Assembly (NCBI RefSeq): GCF_003987045.1
Contig: NZ_PIPZ01000003.1
Location: 124,001-188,000, forward strand
Length of the DNA: 64,000 bases
From: Pseudidiomarina marina
Lineage (GTDB): Bacteria; Pseudomonadota; Gammaproteobacteria; Enterobacterales; Alteromonadaceae
Direction: 5' to 3'
Position numbers and translations under genes: made by a program. The notes under the pieces are model-generated. The model was given only the letters and a program-made list of their open reading frames with translations. It did not search any database and was not told the DNA's origin. This document shows positions 18,137 to 26,188 of the stretch, piece by piece (positions within the stretch are counted from its first letter, which is position 1; the number at the start of each line of letters is the position of its first letter).

Positions 18137-18540
18137 ATGAGTAGAGACTGGGAATCAAAGCCGGAAAAATGCAACAACAAATAGCGGAAAATGCTGAACG
18201 CCACATTAGGCAGCGTACTCAGGCAAGTCCAAAACTGCAGAACCGAGATATTCGAGTATTTATCCAAGGTTCTTATCAAAATCGAGTAAACGTTCGCCGA
18301 GATAGCGATATCGAGATTGGCGTGGTTTATTTTGATGCCTTTTCTCTGGATACCCCGACGATAATGTCAAAGCACTGGTGGAGGAAGAAAGGTTCACTAA
18401 TGCTGTATGAATCGACTCCCGATAGTATTAAATGGAACCTACACATACGTTTTTACCTTTCCTTTCGCCCTATAGATTTCAACGCTGTAGAATCTGAGAA
18501 ACAAGCAACAAATTTCATTTTTTGCGACGACTGCCATTGA
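18137..18540 (+). pseudogene. Broken CD-NTase (cGAS-like nucleotidyltransferase) gene
   Basis: Remnant of a CBASS-type nucleotidyltransferase. The open frame from 18169 (123 residues) has the family signature RDIRVFIQGSYQNRVNVRRDSDIEI, with GS at residues 34-35 and D-x-E (47-49) where D-x-D is usual; I read that stretch in parts. An ATG at 18137 begins MSRDWESKPEK, which is the expected family N-terminus, but runs off frame at an AAAAA run (18165-18169). One extra A would join the two frames. The frame ends after about one third of a normal enzyme, and the last 50 residues do not look like the family. No effector gene is adjacent. It is most likely inactive. Confidence 0.65.
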
Positions 18541-18580
18541 CCAATCTAGCTTTGAAACGTTAAATAACCATGATCAATGT

Positions 18581-18609
18581 TTGACTTTTTAGCTGTATAG
18601 ATATACAGT
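18581..18609 (+). promoter_or_regulatory. Methyltransferase promoter with overlapping palindromic operator
   Basis: TTGACT (18581-18586) and TACAGT (18604-18609) are spaced by 17 bases, a good sigma-70 arrangement. A perfect palindrome CTGTATA-GA-TATACAG (18593-18608) covers the spacer and most of the -10 box, about 75 bases before the methyltransferase ATG. Because the methyltransferase has its own N-terminal DNA-binding domain, this is a likely autoregulatory operator. Confidence 0.6.
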
Positions 18610-18681
18610 ATTTTTCAAGGTCAAAAGGGTTTGCCGATGCTCGATATTGAAGTCCCTCACCTAACATGATTGGAACCTAAA

Positions 18682-19950
18682 ATGAAAAACAGCGAATTTT
18701 TTAGTATTGCGCAAGTGGCAGATATTTTGGGTGTTTCCAAAGAAACCCTGAGACGCTGGGACAAAAATGGAACACTTAAACCGGTGAGAGACGATGGTAA
18801 TAACTATCGCGTTTATCATAAAAAGCAATTGGAAGAGTTCGAGCAAGCGAAACTACTTTTTAGTAGCACTTGGGACGAAGAACATTCGGTTGAACCTAAT
18901 AGAAACTACACGCTAGTCGAACTTTTCGCTGGCGCCGGTGGACTGGCTCTGGGCTTAGAAAGAGCAGGGTTTAAATCACTTTTGCTGAACGAAATAGATA
19001 GACATGCATGTGATACGTTGCGATTTAATCGTCCAGAATGGAATGTGTGTCAATCAGATATAAGTGAAGTTGATTTTGAAAAATACAGAGGTGCAGATGT
19101 TGTCTCTGGTGGTTTTCCATGTCAGGCATTCTCCTACGCGGGAAAGAAGCTAGGCTTCGAGGATACTCGAGGCACTCTATTTTTTGAATTTGCTAGGTCG
19201 ATTAAAGAAATTAAGCCAAAAGTTTTTATCGCCGAAAATGTCAGAGGGTTGTTGAACCATGAAGGCGGAAGAACTCTAGAGGCCATTAAGAATGTTATCG
19301 CCGAACTAGGCTACACATTGATAGAGCCGAGAGTCTTGAAGGCGATTTTCTATCGGGTACCACAAAAGCGAGAGCGTTTATTTTTGATTGGAGTTCGTAA
19401 TGATCTTGCGGACAAGTTTACATTCCACTGGCCGTCGCCGTTCAAACGAATATTGACAGTGAAAGATGCATTAAAAGCAGGAGAACTATACGAGTCTGAT
19501 GTTCCACCATCTCCTGGACAAAAATATCCTGAAAAGAAAAAACAGATTCTTGATCTTATCCCGCCAGGAGGCTATTGGAGAGACCTACCTGACGAGTTGC
19601 AGCGTGAATATATGCAAAAAAGCTACTTCCTTGGTGGCGGAAAGACAGGGATGGCTCGCAGATTATCATGGGATGAACCAAGTCTTACGTTGACTTGTGC
19701 TCCAGCACAGAAGCAGACTGAGCGATGTCATCCAGAGGAAACGAGACCGTTAACCGTTCGAGAATATGCACGTATTCAAACTTTCCCAGACAATTGGGTT
19801 TTCTCGGGGCCATTGTCAGCACAGTACAAACAAATTGGTAATGCCGTACCTGTAAACCTTGCAACAGCGGTGGCGAAGTCAGTTGTACGGGCTCTCAACA
19901 AAATTGAGCTTTACCACTCAGAAAAATCTGAAAACCTAATAGAAACATGA
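18682..19950 (+). CDS. C5-cytosine DNA methyltransferase with N-terminal HTH domain
   Basis: Type II modification enzyme, 422 residues. A MerR-like helix-turn-helix (about 6-52, IAQVADILGVSKETLRRW) precedes the catalytic domain. Motif I is LFAGAGGLALGLERAG, motif IV is GGFPCQAFSYAGKK with catalytic Cys about 147, motif VI is AENVRG, motif VIII is QKRERLFLIG, and motif X is QIGNAVPVNLA. The ATG at 18682 begins directly before the HTH; a TTG twelve bases earlier is less likely. The convergent gene downstream is an Eco47II-like nuclease, so the target is predicted to be GGWCC or GGNCC. That is inferred from the partner, not read from the recognition domain. Confidence 0.9.
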   Translation: MKNSEFFSIAQVADILGVSKETLRRWDKNGTLKPVRDDGNNYRVYHKKQLEEFEQAKLLFSSTWDEEHSVEPNRNYTLVELFAGAGGLALGLERAGFKSLLLNEIDRHACDTLRFNRPEWNVCQSDISEVDFEKYRGADVVSGGFPCQAFSYAGKKLGFEDTRGTLFFEFARSIKEIKPKVFIAENVRGLLNHEGGRTLEAIKNVIAELGYTLIEPRVLKAIFYRVPQKRERLFLIGVRNDLADKFTFHWPSPFKRILTVKDALKAGELYESDVPPSPGQKYPEKKKQILDLIPPGGYWRDLPDELQREYMQKSYFLGGGKTGMARRLSWDEPSLTLTCAPAQKQTERCHPEETRPLTVREYARIQTFPDNWVFSGPLSAQYKQIGNAVPVNLATAVAKSVVRALNKIELYHSEKSENLIET

Positions 19951-19978
19951 AGTTAGGTGATGTCAGGTAAATTGATAC

Positions 19979-20013
19979 ATACGCCATGAAAAAGTAGATT
20001 TTTCATGGCGTAT
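19979..20013. terminator. Bidirectional terminator between M and R genes
   Basis: Perfect 15-base-pair hairpin ATACGCCATGAAAAA / TTTTTCATGGCGTAT with loop GTAGA. The A-run and T-run lie within the stem, so on either strand the transcript ends in a U-rich arm. It separates the convergent methyltransferase and nuclease genes. Confidence 0.85.
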
Positions 20014-20020
20014 AATCGAA

Positions 20021-20746
20021 TTATTCGCCATAGGCGTCTTCGAAGTACTTTCTAAATAGCTCTTTATCGCTAATAGAAAATTTCTTATCTCCGTAAATTT
20101 CATGAAATATGTGCTCAATTACTTCAGGTAGCGCCTCATATAACTCGGTAAGTGCACTCTCTCGCCCTGTGACTAGTGTGTAGAAACTCGCCCCATCAAT
20201 AATACGAATGTGTTCGTTCTTTGAACACTTAATCCCTTTGTCTTTGTCAGATGGTTCAAATGTTATATTGAAACGCTCTGGTTTTTTGGGAATGACATTG
20301 ACGAAATAAGCAGTAAAATCTTTGTATTGACTAGCTTTTGGAGTAACGAGGCGTTCGAGAGATTGATACTGATCAGCGAGTTTTCCACCTGTTACAGTAT
20401 TATGCTTATTTTTAATTTCAGCTATGATTTTCCGGTCATGACACACCAAGTCAACTACGCCGCCGACTCCCAAATCTTGCCAACCACTTACATTTCCTAA
20501 AATCTTCTGATGAAGGTTACCGATATGGTTAGTTAGAGTTTTCTGACATTGCCTGACCATCTCGGAATCACGCCAGGTATCGTGGTCGACATTACTTACT
20601 GCTGCATCAAATATAGATGCAAAAGGATCTATTACATTTTTTTGAAAATCTCGGATGACTTGTTCTTTTTTGTGCCGACCAACATCAAGAACATCCTTAA
20701 CTAAACTTATTAATACGTCATCTTCTAAATATTCTAAATATGACAT
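20021..20746 (-). CDS. Eco47II-like Type II restriction endonuclease
   Basis: A 241-residue protein resembling the Eco47II / Sau96I-type nuclease family, which cuts GGWCC or GGNCC. The PD-(D/E)XK core is visible as VVDLV with Asp about 99 and AEIK with Glu 110 and Lys 112, followed by NKHNTVTGG, which is characteristic of the family. It is convergent with the methyltransferase and shares a terminator with it. The start lies in an AT-rich region with only a weak ribosome site, which may help delay expression until methylation is established. Family membership is fairly sure; exact specificity is inferred. Confidence 0.82.
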   Translation of the reverse strand: MSYLEYLEDDVLISLVKDVLDVGRHKKEQVIRDFQKNVIDPFASIFDAAVSNVDHDTWRDSEMVRQCQKTLTNHIGNLHQKILGNVSGWQDLGVGGVVDLVCHDRKIIAEIKNKHNTVTGGKLADQYQSLERLVTPKASQYKDFTAYFVNVIPKKPERFNITFEPSDKDKGIKCSKNEHIRIIDGASFYTLVTGRESALTELYEALPEVIEHIFHEIYGDKKFSISDKELFRKYFEDAYGE

Positions 20747-20863
20747 TATATCAACCGATTAAGTAAGTTACTTTGAAATGAAAAATAGAGCATCACACTC
20801 TAAAACAAAACAAATTTATTAAAATATTTCCATATTTTTGAACGATTGACCCTATGACGCTCT

Positions 20864-21370
20864 TCAAGAGCTAAGTAACTCCCAGTTGTCTTCAAATACC
20901 TCAAGTTCTCGAATCGTCAGAATTGCTTGAGTTGAAGTGCCACCGTTAGGTCTTCTATATGAGTTCCTTTCCATAAATTCCATAAATCTTTTAACAGCTA
21001 GTCGCTGGATATCCTTGTGCTGACAAATGTAGTACTTCGCGCTCTCTATCTCGGCATTTGGAAGATTAACGATAATCCAAAGCATATTAGGATGTTCGAT
21101 CTCTTTTAATTTACCGAACGAATATTTTCCCGTTTGGTCAATCTTTGTATCAATCCATTTATCGATCTGCGAATGAACCAGCGTATTACCAGTACTACAT
21201 TTAACTTGAATGGGGAAGGAACGCAGAGTTTTGCTATCAACGGCTGTCAGGTCAAATCCAGGGACATTGCCCGCATACGGACATGCATAATATCCAAGTG
21301 TGCCCAATTTCGCGGCGACAAGGTTTTCTCCGATCTGGCCAACAAGCCTAGTATGAACTCCTGATGCCAT
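20864..21370 (-). CDS. PD-(D/E)XK nuclease-like protein
   Basis: A 168-residue protein not identified by name. It has the layout of small Holliday-junction-resolvase-like or DUF4365-like nucleases. GQIGENLVAAKLGTLGY has a conserved Glu at about 15, GFDLTAVD has Asp about 40, and IQVKCS has the Q-x-K pair (55 and 57) in place of E-x-K. The C-terminal part is variable. It follows the lipoprotein gene after two bases on the same strand. It could be an effector of a defence unit or an accessory of the nearby restriction system; neither can be shown here. Confidence 0.6.
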   Translation of the reverse strand: MASGVHTRLVGQIGENLVAAKLGTLGYYACPYAGNVPGFDLTAVDSKTLRSFPIQVKCSTGNTLVHSQIDKWIDTKIDQTGKYSFGKLKEIEHPNMLWIIVNLPNAEIESAKYYICQHKDIQRLAVKRFMEFMERNSYRRPNGGTSTQAILTIRELEVFEDNWELLSS

Positions 21371-21372
21371 AA

Positions 21373-21684
21373 TTATTTCACTCGCGTGAATCGACCTATT
21401 TCAGTGTGCATAAAGTTTTCACTTTCAACAGTGAATCGCATCTTAGCACCGTCTGTCATACCGCCATGATATGTCACAATCACGTCTTTCCCTCTCACTT
21501 CATAAGTTACTGTATCAATCATTCCAAGCGATTCTGTTTCACCTTCTCGAAAAGTTACTTTTAGTCCAAATAAATCAGCCGATTGCCAAGTACCTTCTAA
21601 AGGACCGGGATCTTTATCGCTTGAGCATGCTGAAAGAATGATTACGAAGAATAGAGAAGTGATTACTTTTAATAGTTGGTTCAT
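21373..21684 (-). CDS. Small island lipoprotein
   Basis: A 103-residue predicted lipoprotein. The signal peptide ends in a lipobox ILSACSSD with the lipidated Cys at about 20. The rest has the pattern of a small beta-barrel or lipocalin-like domain: GTWQSADLFGLKVTF, YEVRGKDVIVTY, MRFTVES. AGGATGCGAC lies just before the ATG. It is the first gene of a two-gene unit with the PD-(D/E)XK-like protein. The combination of an envelope lipoprotein and a cytoplasmic nuclease-like protein is unusual. Function unknown. Confidence 0.7.
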   Translation of the reverse strand: MNQLLKVITSLFFVIILSACSSDKDPGPLEGTWQSADLFGLKVTFREGETESLGMIDTVTYEVRGKDVIVTYHGGMTDGAKMRFTVESENFMHTEIGRFTRVK

Positions 21685-21798
21685 GTCGCATCCTTGTCGT
21701 TGTTATACAATCCATTTGATGCCAAGCGCAATTTAAAGTCAAATTGAGCTTAGTAATCTTTCAAATATTTGAGACCAAATTCCACGTTACCTATCACT

Positions 21799-21824
21799 GT
21801 ATCGGGTATGAACAATCCTGATAC
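21799..21824 (+). promoter_or_regulatory. Inverted repeat upstream of the four-gene operon
   Basis: GTATCGGG (21799-21806) and CCTGATAC (21817-21824) form an inverted repeat with one mismatch and a ten-base spacer, about 90 bases before the nucleotidase start. It is a possible operator. A clear promoter was not resolved, though TATAGT and TATAAA stretches follow at about 21840-21860. Confidence 0.35.
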
Positions 21825-21914
21825 ATTGGTTAATCATTAGTTATAGTACTTGTATAAAAAGTGATTATGAGACAAAAGATATGAAGTTTTACTAAACCCT
21901 TTAAGGAGGCACTC

Positions 21915-22883
21915 ATGCCATTGGATCTTTCAAATACCTTAGTCATAGGCATCTCTGCAACTGCCTTGTATGATATGTCAGATTCCGAGAATTTGTTTAA
22001 AGAATATGAGCGAGATCCTGATACCGCTATCGAGAAATATCGTGAATTTATGCTTCAACATGAAAGTGAACCTTTACTTCCTGGTACCGGATTTCATTTA
22101 GTAAAAGCATTACTTGGACTGAATCAGTATAAGAGTAATACTGATGCATCCCCTCTTGTCGAAGTTGTAGTTATGTCACGTAATAGCCCTGAAACAGGTG
22201 TGAGAGTGTTAAACTCGATTCGTCATGATCGATTGTCCATTTCACGGTCTGCGTTTACAGCAGGAGAGGCTGTTACAGCATATCTTGATGCATTTGATGT
22301 CGATTTATTTCTGACCACATCGGCGACAGATGCTCAGACTGTTATTGATTCTAGAGCCTGCGCTGCCGCAGTTTTAAAAGAACCTCCAAGGGGAGTTTTA
22401 AACATACCAGAGGGTCAAGTACGATTGGCATTCGATGGTGATGCTGTCCTGTTCTCAGAAGAGAGTGAATTGGTATATAAGACGGAGGGGCTTGAGGCAT
22501 TTCACGCAGCCGAAGATCGCGATCAAGACATTCCGCTATCAGAGGGGCCATATGCGAGTTTCCTTAAAAAATTATCTAATTTACAAGATAGGCTTCCGTT
22601 TCGAGTTGAGTATTCACCTGTGCGAATTGCGCTAGTTACTGCGCGGAACAGCCCTTCTGAAATGCGCGTGATTAAAACTCTCAGAGCTTGGGGCGTTTAT
22701 GTTGATGAGGCATTCTTTCTCGGTGGAGTGGAGAAGCGAAAAGTTCTAGAGGCATTCAATCCGCACATATTTTTTGACGACCAAGACGTTCACTTGGACG
22801 CTGCCGCTAATATTGTTCCCTCAGGGAAAGTCCCTTATTCGAGTGAATCTCCGATGTCCCAGCTTGATAAGAATACTAATTAA
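21915..22883 (+). CDS. Cytosolic 5'-nucleotidase, cN-I family
   Basis: A 322-residue nucleotidase of the family that includes animal cytosolic IMP/AMP 5'-nucleotidase I. Family signatures seen are LVIGISATALYDM at the N-terminus, VVMSRNSPETG (about 86-95), FLTTSATDAQ, and LAFDGDAVLFSEESE with Asp 174 and Asp 176 of the HAD-type active site. A second RNSPSEMRVIKTLRAWG segment is near the C-terminus. AAGGAGG precedes the ATG. It is the first gene of a tight four-gene unit in the island. It may hydrolyse a nucleotide signal or drain nucleotide pools, as inference from the neighbours. Confidence 0.85.
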   Translation: MPLDLSNTLVIGISATALYDMSDSENLFKEYERDPDTAIEKYREFMLQHESEPLLPGTGFHLVKALLGLNQYKSNTDASPLVEVVVMSRNSPETGVRVLNSIRHDRLSISRSAFTAGEAVTAYLDAFDVDLFLTTSATDAQTVIDSRACAAAVLKEPPRGVLNIPEGQVRLAFDGDAVLFSEESELVYKTEGLEAFHAAEDRDQDIPLSEGPYASFLKKLSNLQDRLPFRVEYSPVRIALVTARNSPSEMRVIKTLRAWGVYVDEAFFLGGVEKRKVLEAFNPHIFFDDQDVHLDAAANIVPSGKVPYSSESPMSQLDKNTN

Positions 22884-22902
22884 GGATAAGAGGACTATTA
22901 AC

Positions 22903-23487
22903 GTGCAAAAGAAAAAGCCTTTCGAAGAGCTTCATGATCGCATCCAAAAAACTGCAAATAATAGGTTTAATGCGCATAACCGATTGAAGCTACACCATAG
23001 CCTTTCGCTTTGGACAATCACTTTACTATCTATTGGTCTAATCCTAGTTCCCTTGTTGGAAACATTTGATTTAGATTCGGGCTTGCGGTCGGGTTATTCA
23101 GCATTTGTACAGACCTTTTTCGCCATAGTAATTTTGGTTATATCTATTATTCTTAATATGACCAATTTTTCAGTAAGAGCTGAACGCTTTCACCAATGCG
23201 GACTAATTCTCAATGCACTTGCACGTCGGGTTCATCAGAAGATTGACGAAAACGCAGGTGGTATAGAATACGAAAAGTATGTTCAGGATTATGACAATGC
23301 GTTACAACGGTTTGATAATCACTCGAGAATTGATTACCTGTACACCAAATCTCACATGACTAATTACTACAAGAATCCATGGTGGTTTTATGGCTATACA
23401 AGAATACGAAGGTTTAGTGAGTATGTTTTCTACTTGTTGATTATTATATTTGAGGGGATATTGATTTGGCCTCTTGTTGCATTGTGA
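22903..23487 (+). CDS. SLATT domain membrane protein (SLATT_5-like)
   Basis: A 194-residue membrane protein beginning at the GTG at 22903, chosen because AAGAGGA precedes it and it clears the nucleotidase stop by 19 bases. Basic residues (RFNAHNRLKLHH) come before two helices at about 33-55 and 68-88. Then comes FSVRAERFHQCGLILNALAR, the signature of the SLATT_5 subfamily. A third hydrophobic stretch is at the C-terminus (about 172-192). SLATT proteins are predicted pore-forming effectors of nucleotide-dependent conflict systems, so it is the likely membrane-damaging component here. Confidence 0.78.
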   Translation: MQKKKPFEELHDRIQKTANNRFNAHNRLKLHHSLSLWTITLLSIGLILVPLLETFDLDSGLRSGYSAFVQTFFAIVILVISIILNMTNFSVRAERFHQCGLILNALARRVHQKIDENAGGIEYEKYVQDYDNALQRFDNHSRIDYLYTKSHMTNYYKNPWWFYGYTRIRRFSEYVFYLLIIIFEGILIWPLVAL

Positions 23488-23554
23488 CGATGTGCATCAC
23501 AGACTCAAATTCATTTTTAGAAACTTACCGATTACCAATGCAGAGCTAAATATT

Positions 23555-24652
23555 ATGACCAATGAAAATGTAGATGAGCAAGATAAAAAAATTGAGGAAA
23601 TAGAAAATGAACTTCTTGCAGAGGATGACTATTCTGAAACTCCCCCCTCCGATATTGTAGCCTTCAATGAGTTAAGGTCTTGCGCAGATTTGGTTCGTAT
23701 GTATAAGAATGACCAGTTAATCATTAAGCCCGATTTCCAGCGCGACATAGTTTGGCCCAATCCGGCACAAACTCGTTTTATCGATTCATTAGTTAAACAG
23801 CTACCGATCCCAAGTATGTGTTTGAGTCTTGATTACAACACTCAAGAGCGCTTGATGATTGATGGGCTGCAAAGAATTTTTAGTATAATCAAATTTTTAA
23901 CTGATGCAGACTGGAGATTATCATCTCTCGATGATATTGATGAGAAAATATCAGGAAAGACAAGCGGTTTTATTAAGAAAAAATATCCGCAAATTTATAG
24001 CCGAATCGAAAACCTGACGATCCCGGTTACTGTTCTTCGTTGTGACTACTCTAAAAAAAGCCATTTGAATTATTTATTCACCATCTTTCATCGATTGAAC
24101 ACGGGAGGTAACAAGCTAAGTAATCAAGAGATACGAAACTGTATTTATCAAGGTTCATTTAATGACATGTTAAAGGACATAGTCAATTATTCCAATACGC
24201 GACATCTTTTTGGACTCAAGCCCCATGAAACCAAGCGTTATGCGTATGAGGAACTGGTGCTTCGAGTATTTGCGTTCGCAGATGAGTACGAGTCGTACAA
24301 CGGAAAGCTGGCGAAGTTTTTGAACGACTATATGGAGAAAAATAGAAATATCGATGATGACGAAATACGCCAAAGGACTAGAGAATTTATAAGAGTCATC
24401 GACCTTTTTTATGAACGAATTATGGAAGGAAACCAGCTTCCCAAGCTGAGCAAAGCAACTACTGAAGCATTGCTTGTAGGCATGTATATTAACATCAATG
24501 AATTAGAACACCTCAATACTGATCAGTTGAGGGAAAAGTATCAATCACTAAGAGAAGACCAAAACTTCTCGTTTGAAAACCTCAACGAAGGTATTGCGTC
24601 AACCGAGAAGGTTAAGGCCCGAATTGGAAGAGCGATTGAGCTATTCTCGTAA
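23555..24652 (+). CDS. DUF262 (GmrS-like) domain protein
   Basis: A 365-residue protein of the DUF262 group, related to ParB/Srx-fold NTPases found in GmrSD and other defence systems. After an acidic N-terminus (1-30) come DFQRDIVWPN (about 60-69) and MIDGLQRIFS, with the D-G-x-Q-R motif at 103-107. FHRLNTGGNKLSNQEIRNCIY is the second family block (about 190). No HNH or DUF1524 nuclease domain is fused. Its stop lies one base before the next ATG. It may act as a nucleotide-binding sensor that controls the HEPN partner; that role is inferred. Confidence 0.8.
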   Translation: MTNENVDEQDKKIEEIENELLAEDDYSETPPSDIVAFNELRSCADLVRMYKNDQLIIKPDFQRDIVWPNPAQTRFIDSLVKQLPIPSMCLSLDYNTQERLMIDGLQRIFSIIKFLTDADWRLSSLDDIDEKISGKTSGFIKKKYPQIYSRIENLTIPVTVLRCDYSKKSHLNYLFTIFHRLNTGGNKLSNQEIRNCIYQGSFNDMLKDIVNYSNTRHLFGLKPHETKRYAYEELVLRVFAFADEYESYNGKLAKFLNDYMEKNRNIDDDEIRQRTREFIRVIDLFYERIMEGNQLPKLSKATTEALLVGMYININELEHLNTDQLREKYQSLREDQNFSFENLNEGIASTEKVKARIGRAIELFS

Positions 24653-24653
24653 C

Positions 24654-25157
24654 ATGATAAAAAAAAGAGATATACAACGGTCACTTCAAACCCTCGATAG
24701 ACGATACAATGCCGCTACATTGGATATCGCCGACACAATTTATTATTCCAAACTTGCGGTACTTGAATATTGTGGATGGATTGAGCATTGCATGGATCAG
24801 ATTGTGGAGAGATCTATTAAAGGGAAACTCAAGACAGATAAATTTAAGCGCAAATTTCAGAAAGAAATAGTCGGTCGAACGTATGGATTTATGTATGACA
24901 AACATTTCTTACCAATGGTCATAAGAACAGTTGGGATTGTTGAGGCGGAGCGACTCGAAAGATTATTAGAAGCTGACGGAAGTTATCAGGTTCTAGAAGC
25001 GCAGTTGAATCAAATGAAAAAATACAGAGATAAAGCTGCACATACTTGGTCTGACTTATCCGGCGCGGTGTTTCCAGCACCTTCGATGTTATTAGGTAAC
25101 TTGGATGCAGCATATCCGATTTTCACAAAACTATATTCGTTTGCTTGTCGTATTTAA
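24654..25157 (+). CDS. HEPN-like putative RNase
   Basis: A 167-residue all-helical protein with an R-x4-H motif, RDKAAH at Arg 125 and His 130, the catalytic signature of HEPN ribonucleases. It starts at the ATG at 24654, one base after the DUF262 stop, so translation is coupled. The central part (YSKLAVLEYCGWIEHCMDQIV at 31-51) is a hydrophobic helix typical of these folds; the exact HEPN subfamily is not certain. As the last gene of the four-gene unit it is the best candidate toxin that would cleave RNA on activation. Confidence 0.65.
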   Translation: MIKKRDIQRSLQTLDRRYNAATLDIADTIYYSKLAVLEYCGWIEHCMDQIVERSIKGKLKTDKFKRKFQKEIVGRTYGFMYDKHFLPMVIRTVGIVEAERLERLLEADGSYQVLEAQLNQMKKYRDKAAHTWSDLSGAVFPAPSMLLGNLDAAYPIFTKLYSFACRI

Positions 25158-25285
25158 AAGCGCCAACTGGATCCAAAAATGGATCATAAATGCGAAAAAC
25201 GCTAGCCTTAAAGCAAGTAATCATTTTTTGTATAAGAATACAATATTTACATCATCCATTTAGATCCAGAACATCCAACAACACA

Positions 25286-26167
25286 TCACAACCGCGCGGT
25301 CAAAAAATCAAGCGTAGCGCGCATGGCCGCACTCAAATGTTGCCGATGGCGATAAACCGCATGCACCGGTGTTGGTGTCGGTAAATAGTCTTCCAATAGT
25401 GACACTAACTCACTGTTGGCAAGTTGCTCAGTCACCTGATACCGAGGTAAATACGCGATGCCGAGCGATGCCAACAACCCTTGCTTCAACGCCGCGTTGT
25501 TATTGGCGTTCATTGGCCCCTTCACGCGCACGGTTATTTCCTGATTGTTTTCGAGGAACGTCCAGCGCCTATCCACCACATGCGAACTGTGACTCAAACA
25601 GGGGAAGTTTGTTAGTTCTTGCGGGTGTGCTGGCACGCCATGCTTGTCTATAAATGCTGGCGTAGCGACCACCACCAACGGTAAGTCATTTAAACGCTTG
25701 GCAATCAACGAAGAGCTCTCCAGTCGACCACAGCGAATCGCAATATCCACCTGTTGTGTGACGAGATCCACGCGTTTGTCGTCGAGTAATAGGTCGATGT
25801 TGATATCAGGGTATTGCTGAAGGAGCTCAGGAATTAACGGGGCGATTTGTACGCTGCCAAAGGTTACCGGCGCGGTAATGCGAATTAAGCCGCTTGGTGT
25901 ATTGCGGAAACTTCCCAAGTGCTGATCGGCGGCCTCAACCTGGCTCATCATTTCACGGCAGTATTCGTAAAACGCGCGGCCTTCAATTGTTACGGCCATG
26001 GTTCGCGTGGTGCGTTGCAGCAACCGTAAATTGAGCTCGTGCTCAAGTTTCTTAATGGCTTTACTCACAGCACCTTTGGAAATACCAAGGTGCTCAGCCG
26101 CGGCAGTAAACGATTGTTGTTCGACCACGGTGGCGTAAATGGCCATATCGGCTAAGCGGTTCAGCAT
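25286..26167 (-). CDS. LysR family transcriptional regulator
   Basis: A 293-residue LysR regulator. The N-terminal winged helix (MLNRLADMAIYATVVEQQSF, then TAAAEHLGISKGAVSKAIKKLE) is followed by a periplasmic-binding-like effector domain starting at about residue 90 (GLIRITAPVTFGS). It resembles the AaeR/DmlR-type subgroup. It is divergent from the VOC-like gene at 26298, and an inverted repeat sits between them, so it probably regulates itself and that gene. It is the first core-like gene after the island. Confidence 0.88.
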   Translation of the reverse strand: MLNRLADMAIYATVVEQQSFTAAAEHLGISKGAVSKAIKKLEHELNLRLLQRTTRTMAVTIEGRAFYEYCREMMSQVEAADQHLGSFRNTPSGLIRITAPVTFGSVQIAPLIPELLQQYPDINIDLLLDDKRVDLVTQQVDIAIRCGRLESSSLIAKRLNDLPLVVVATPAFIDKHGVPAHPQELTNFPCLSHSSHVVDRRWTFLENNQEITVRVKGPMNANNNAALKQGLLASLGIAYLPRYQVTEQLANSELVSLLEDYLPTPTPVHAVYRHRQHLSAAMRATLDFLTARL

Positions 26168-26188
26168 GAGAAGCCCCTTTAACTATCT

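Larger units (their letters stand above)
15960..25160. other. AT-rich accessory (defence) island
   Basis: Between yicC and the LysR gene at 25286 the sequence is visibly richer in A and T and coding style changes. It holds a TIGR04141 protein, a broken CD-NTase, a Type II restriction-modification pair, a lipoprotein and nuclease-like pair, and a nucleotidase-SLATT-DUF262-HEPN operon. No integrase or transposase was seen. The borders are estimated from composition and gene content. Confidence 0.7.

Noticed and set aside
25158-25285. GGATCC-like short inverted repeat after the HEPN gene
   Set aside because: Five-base stem and no T-run; not strong enough to call terminator or attachment site.
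15874-25285. Prophage or integrative element
   Set aside because: No integrase, phage structural, replication or att-repeat sequence was seen; the region is better described as an accessory defence island.
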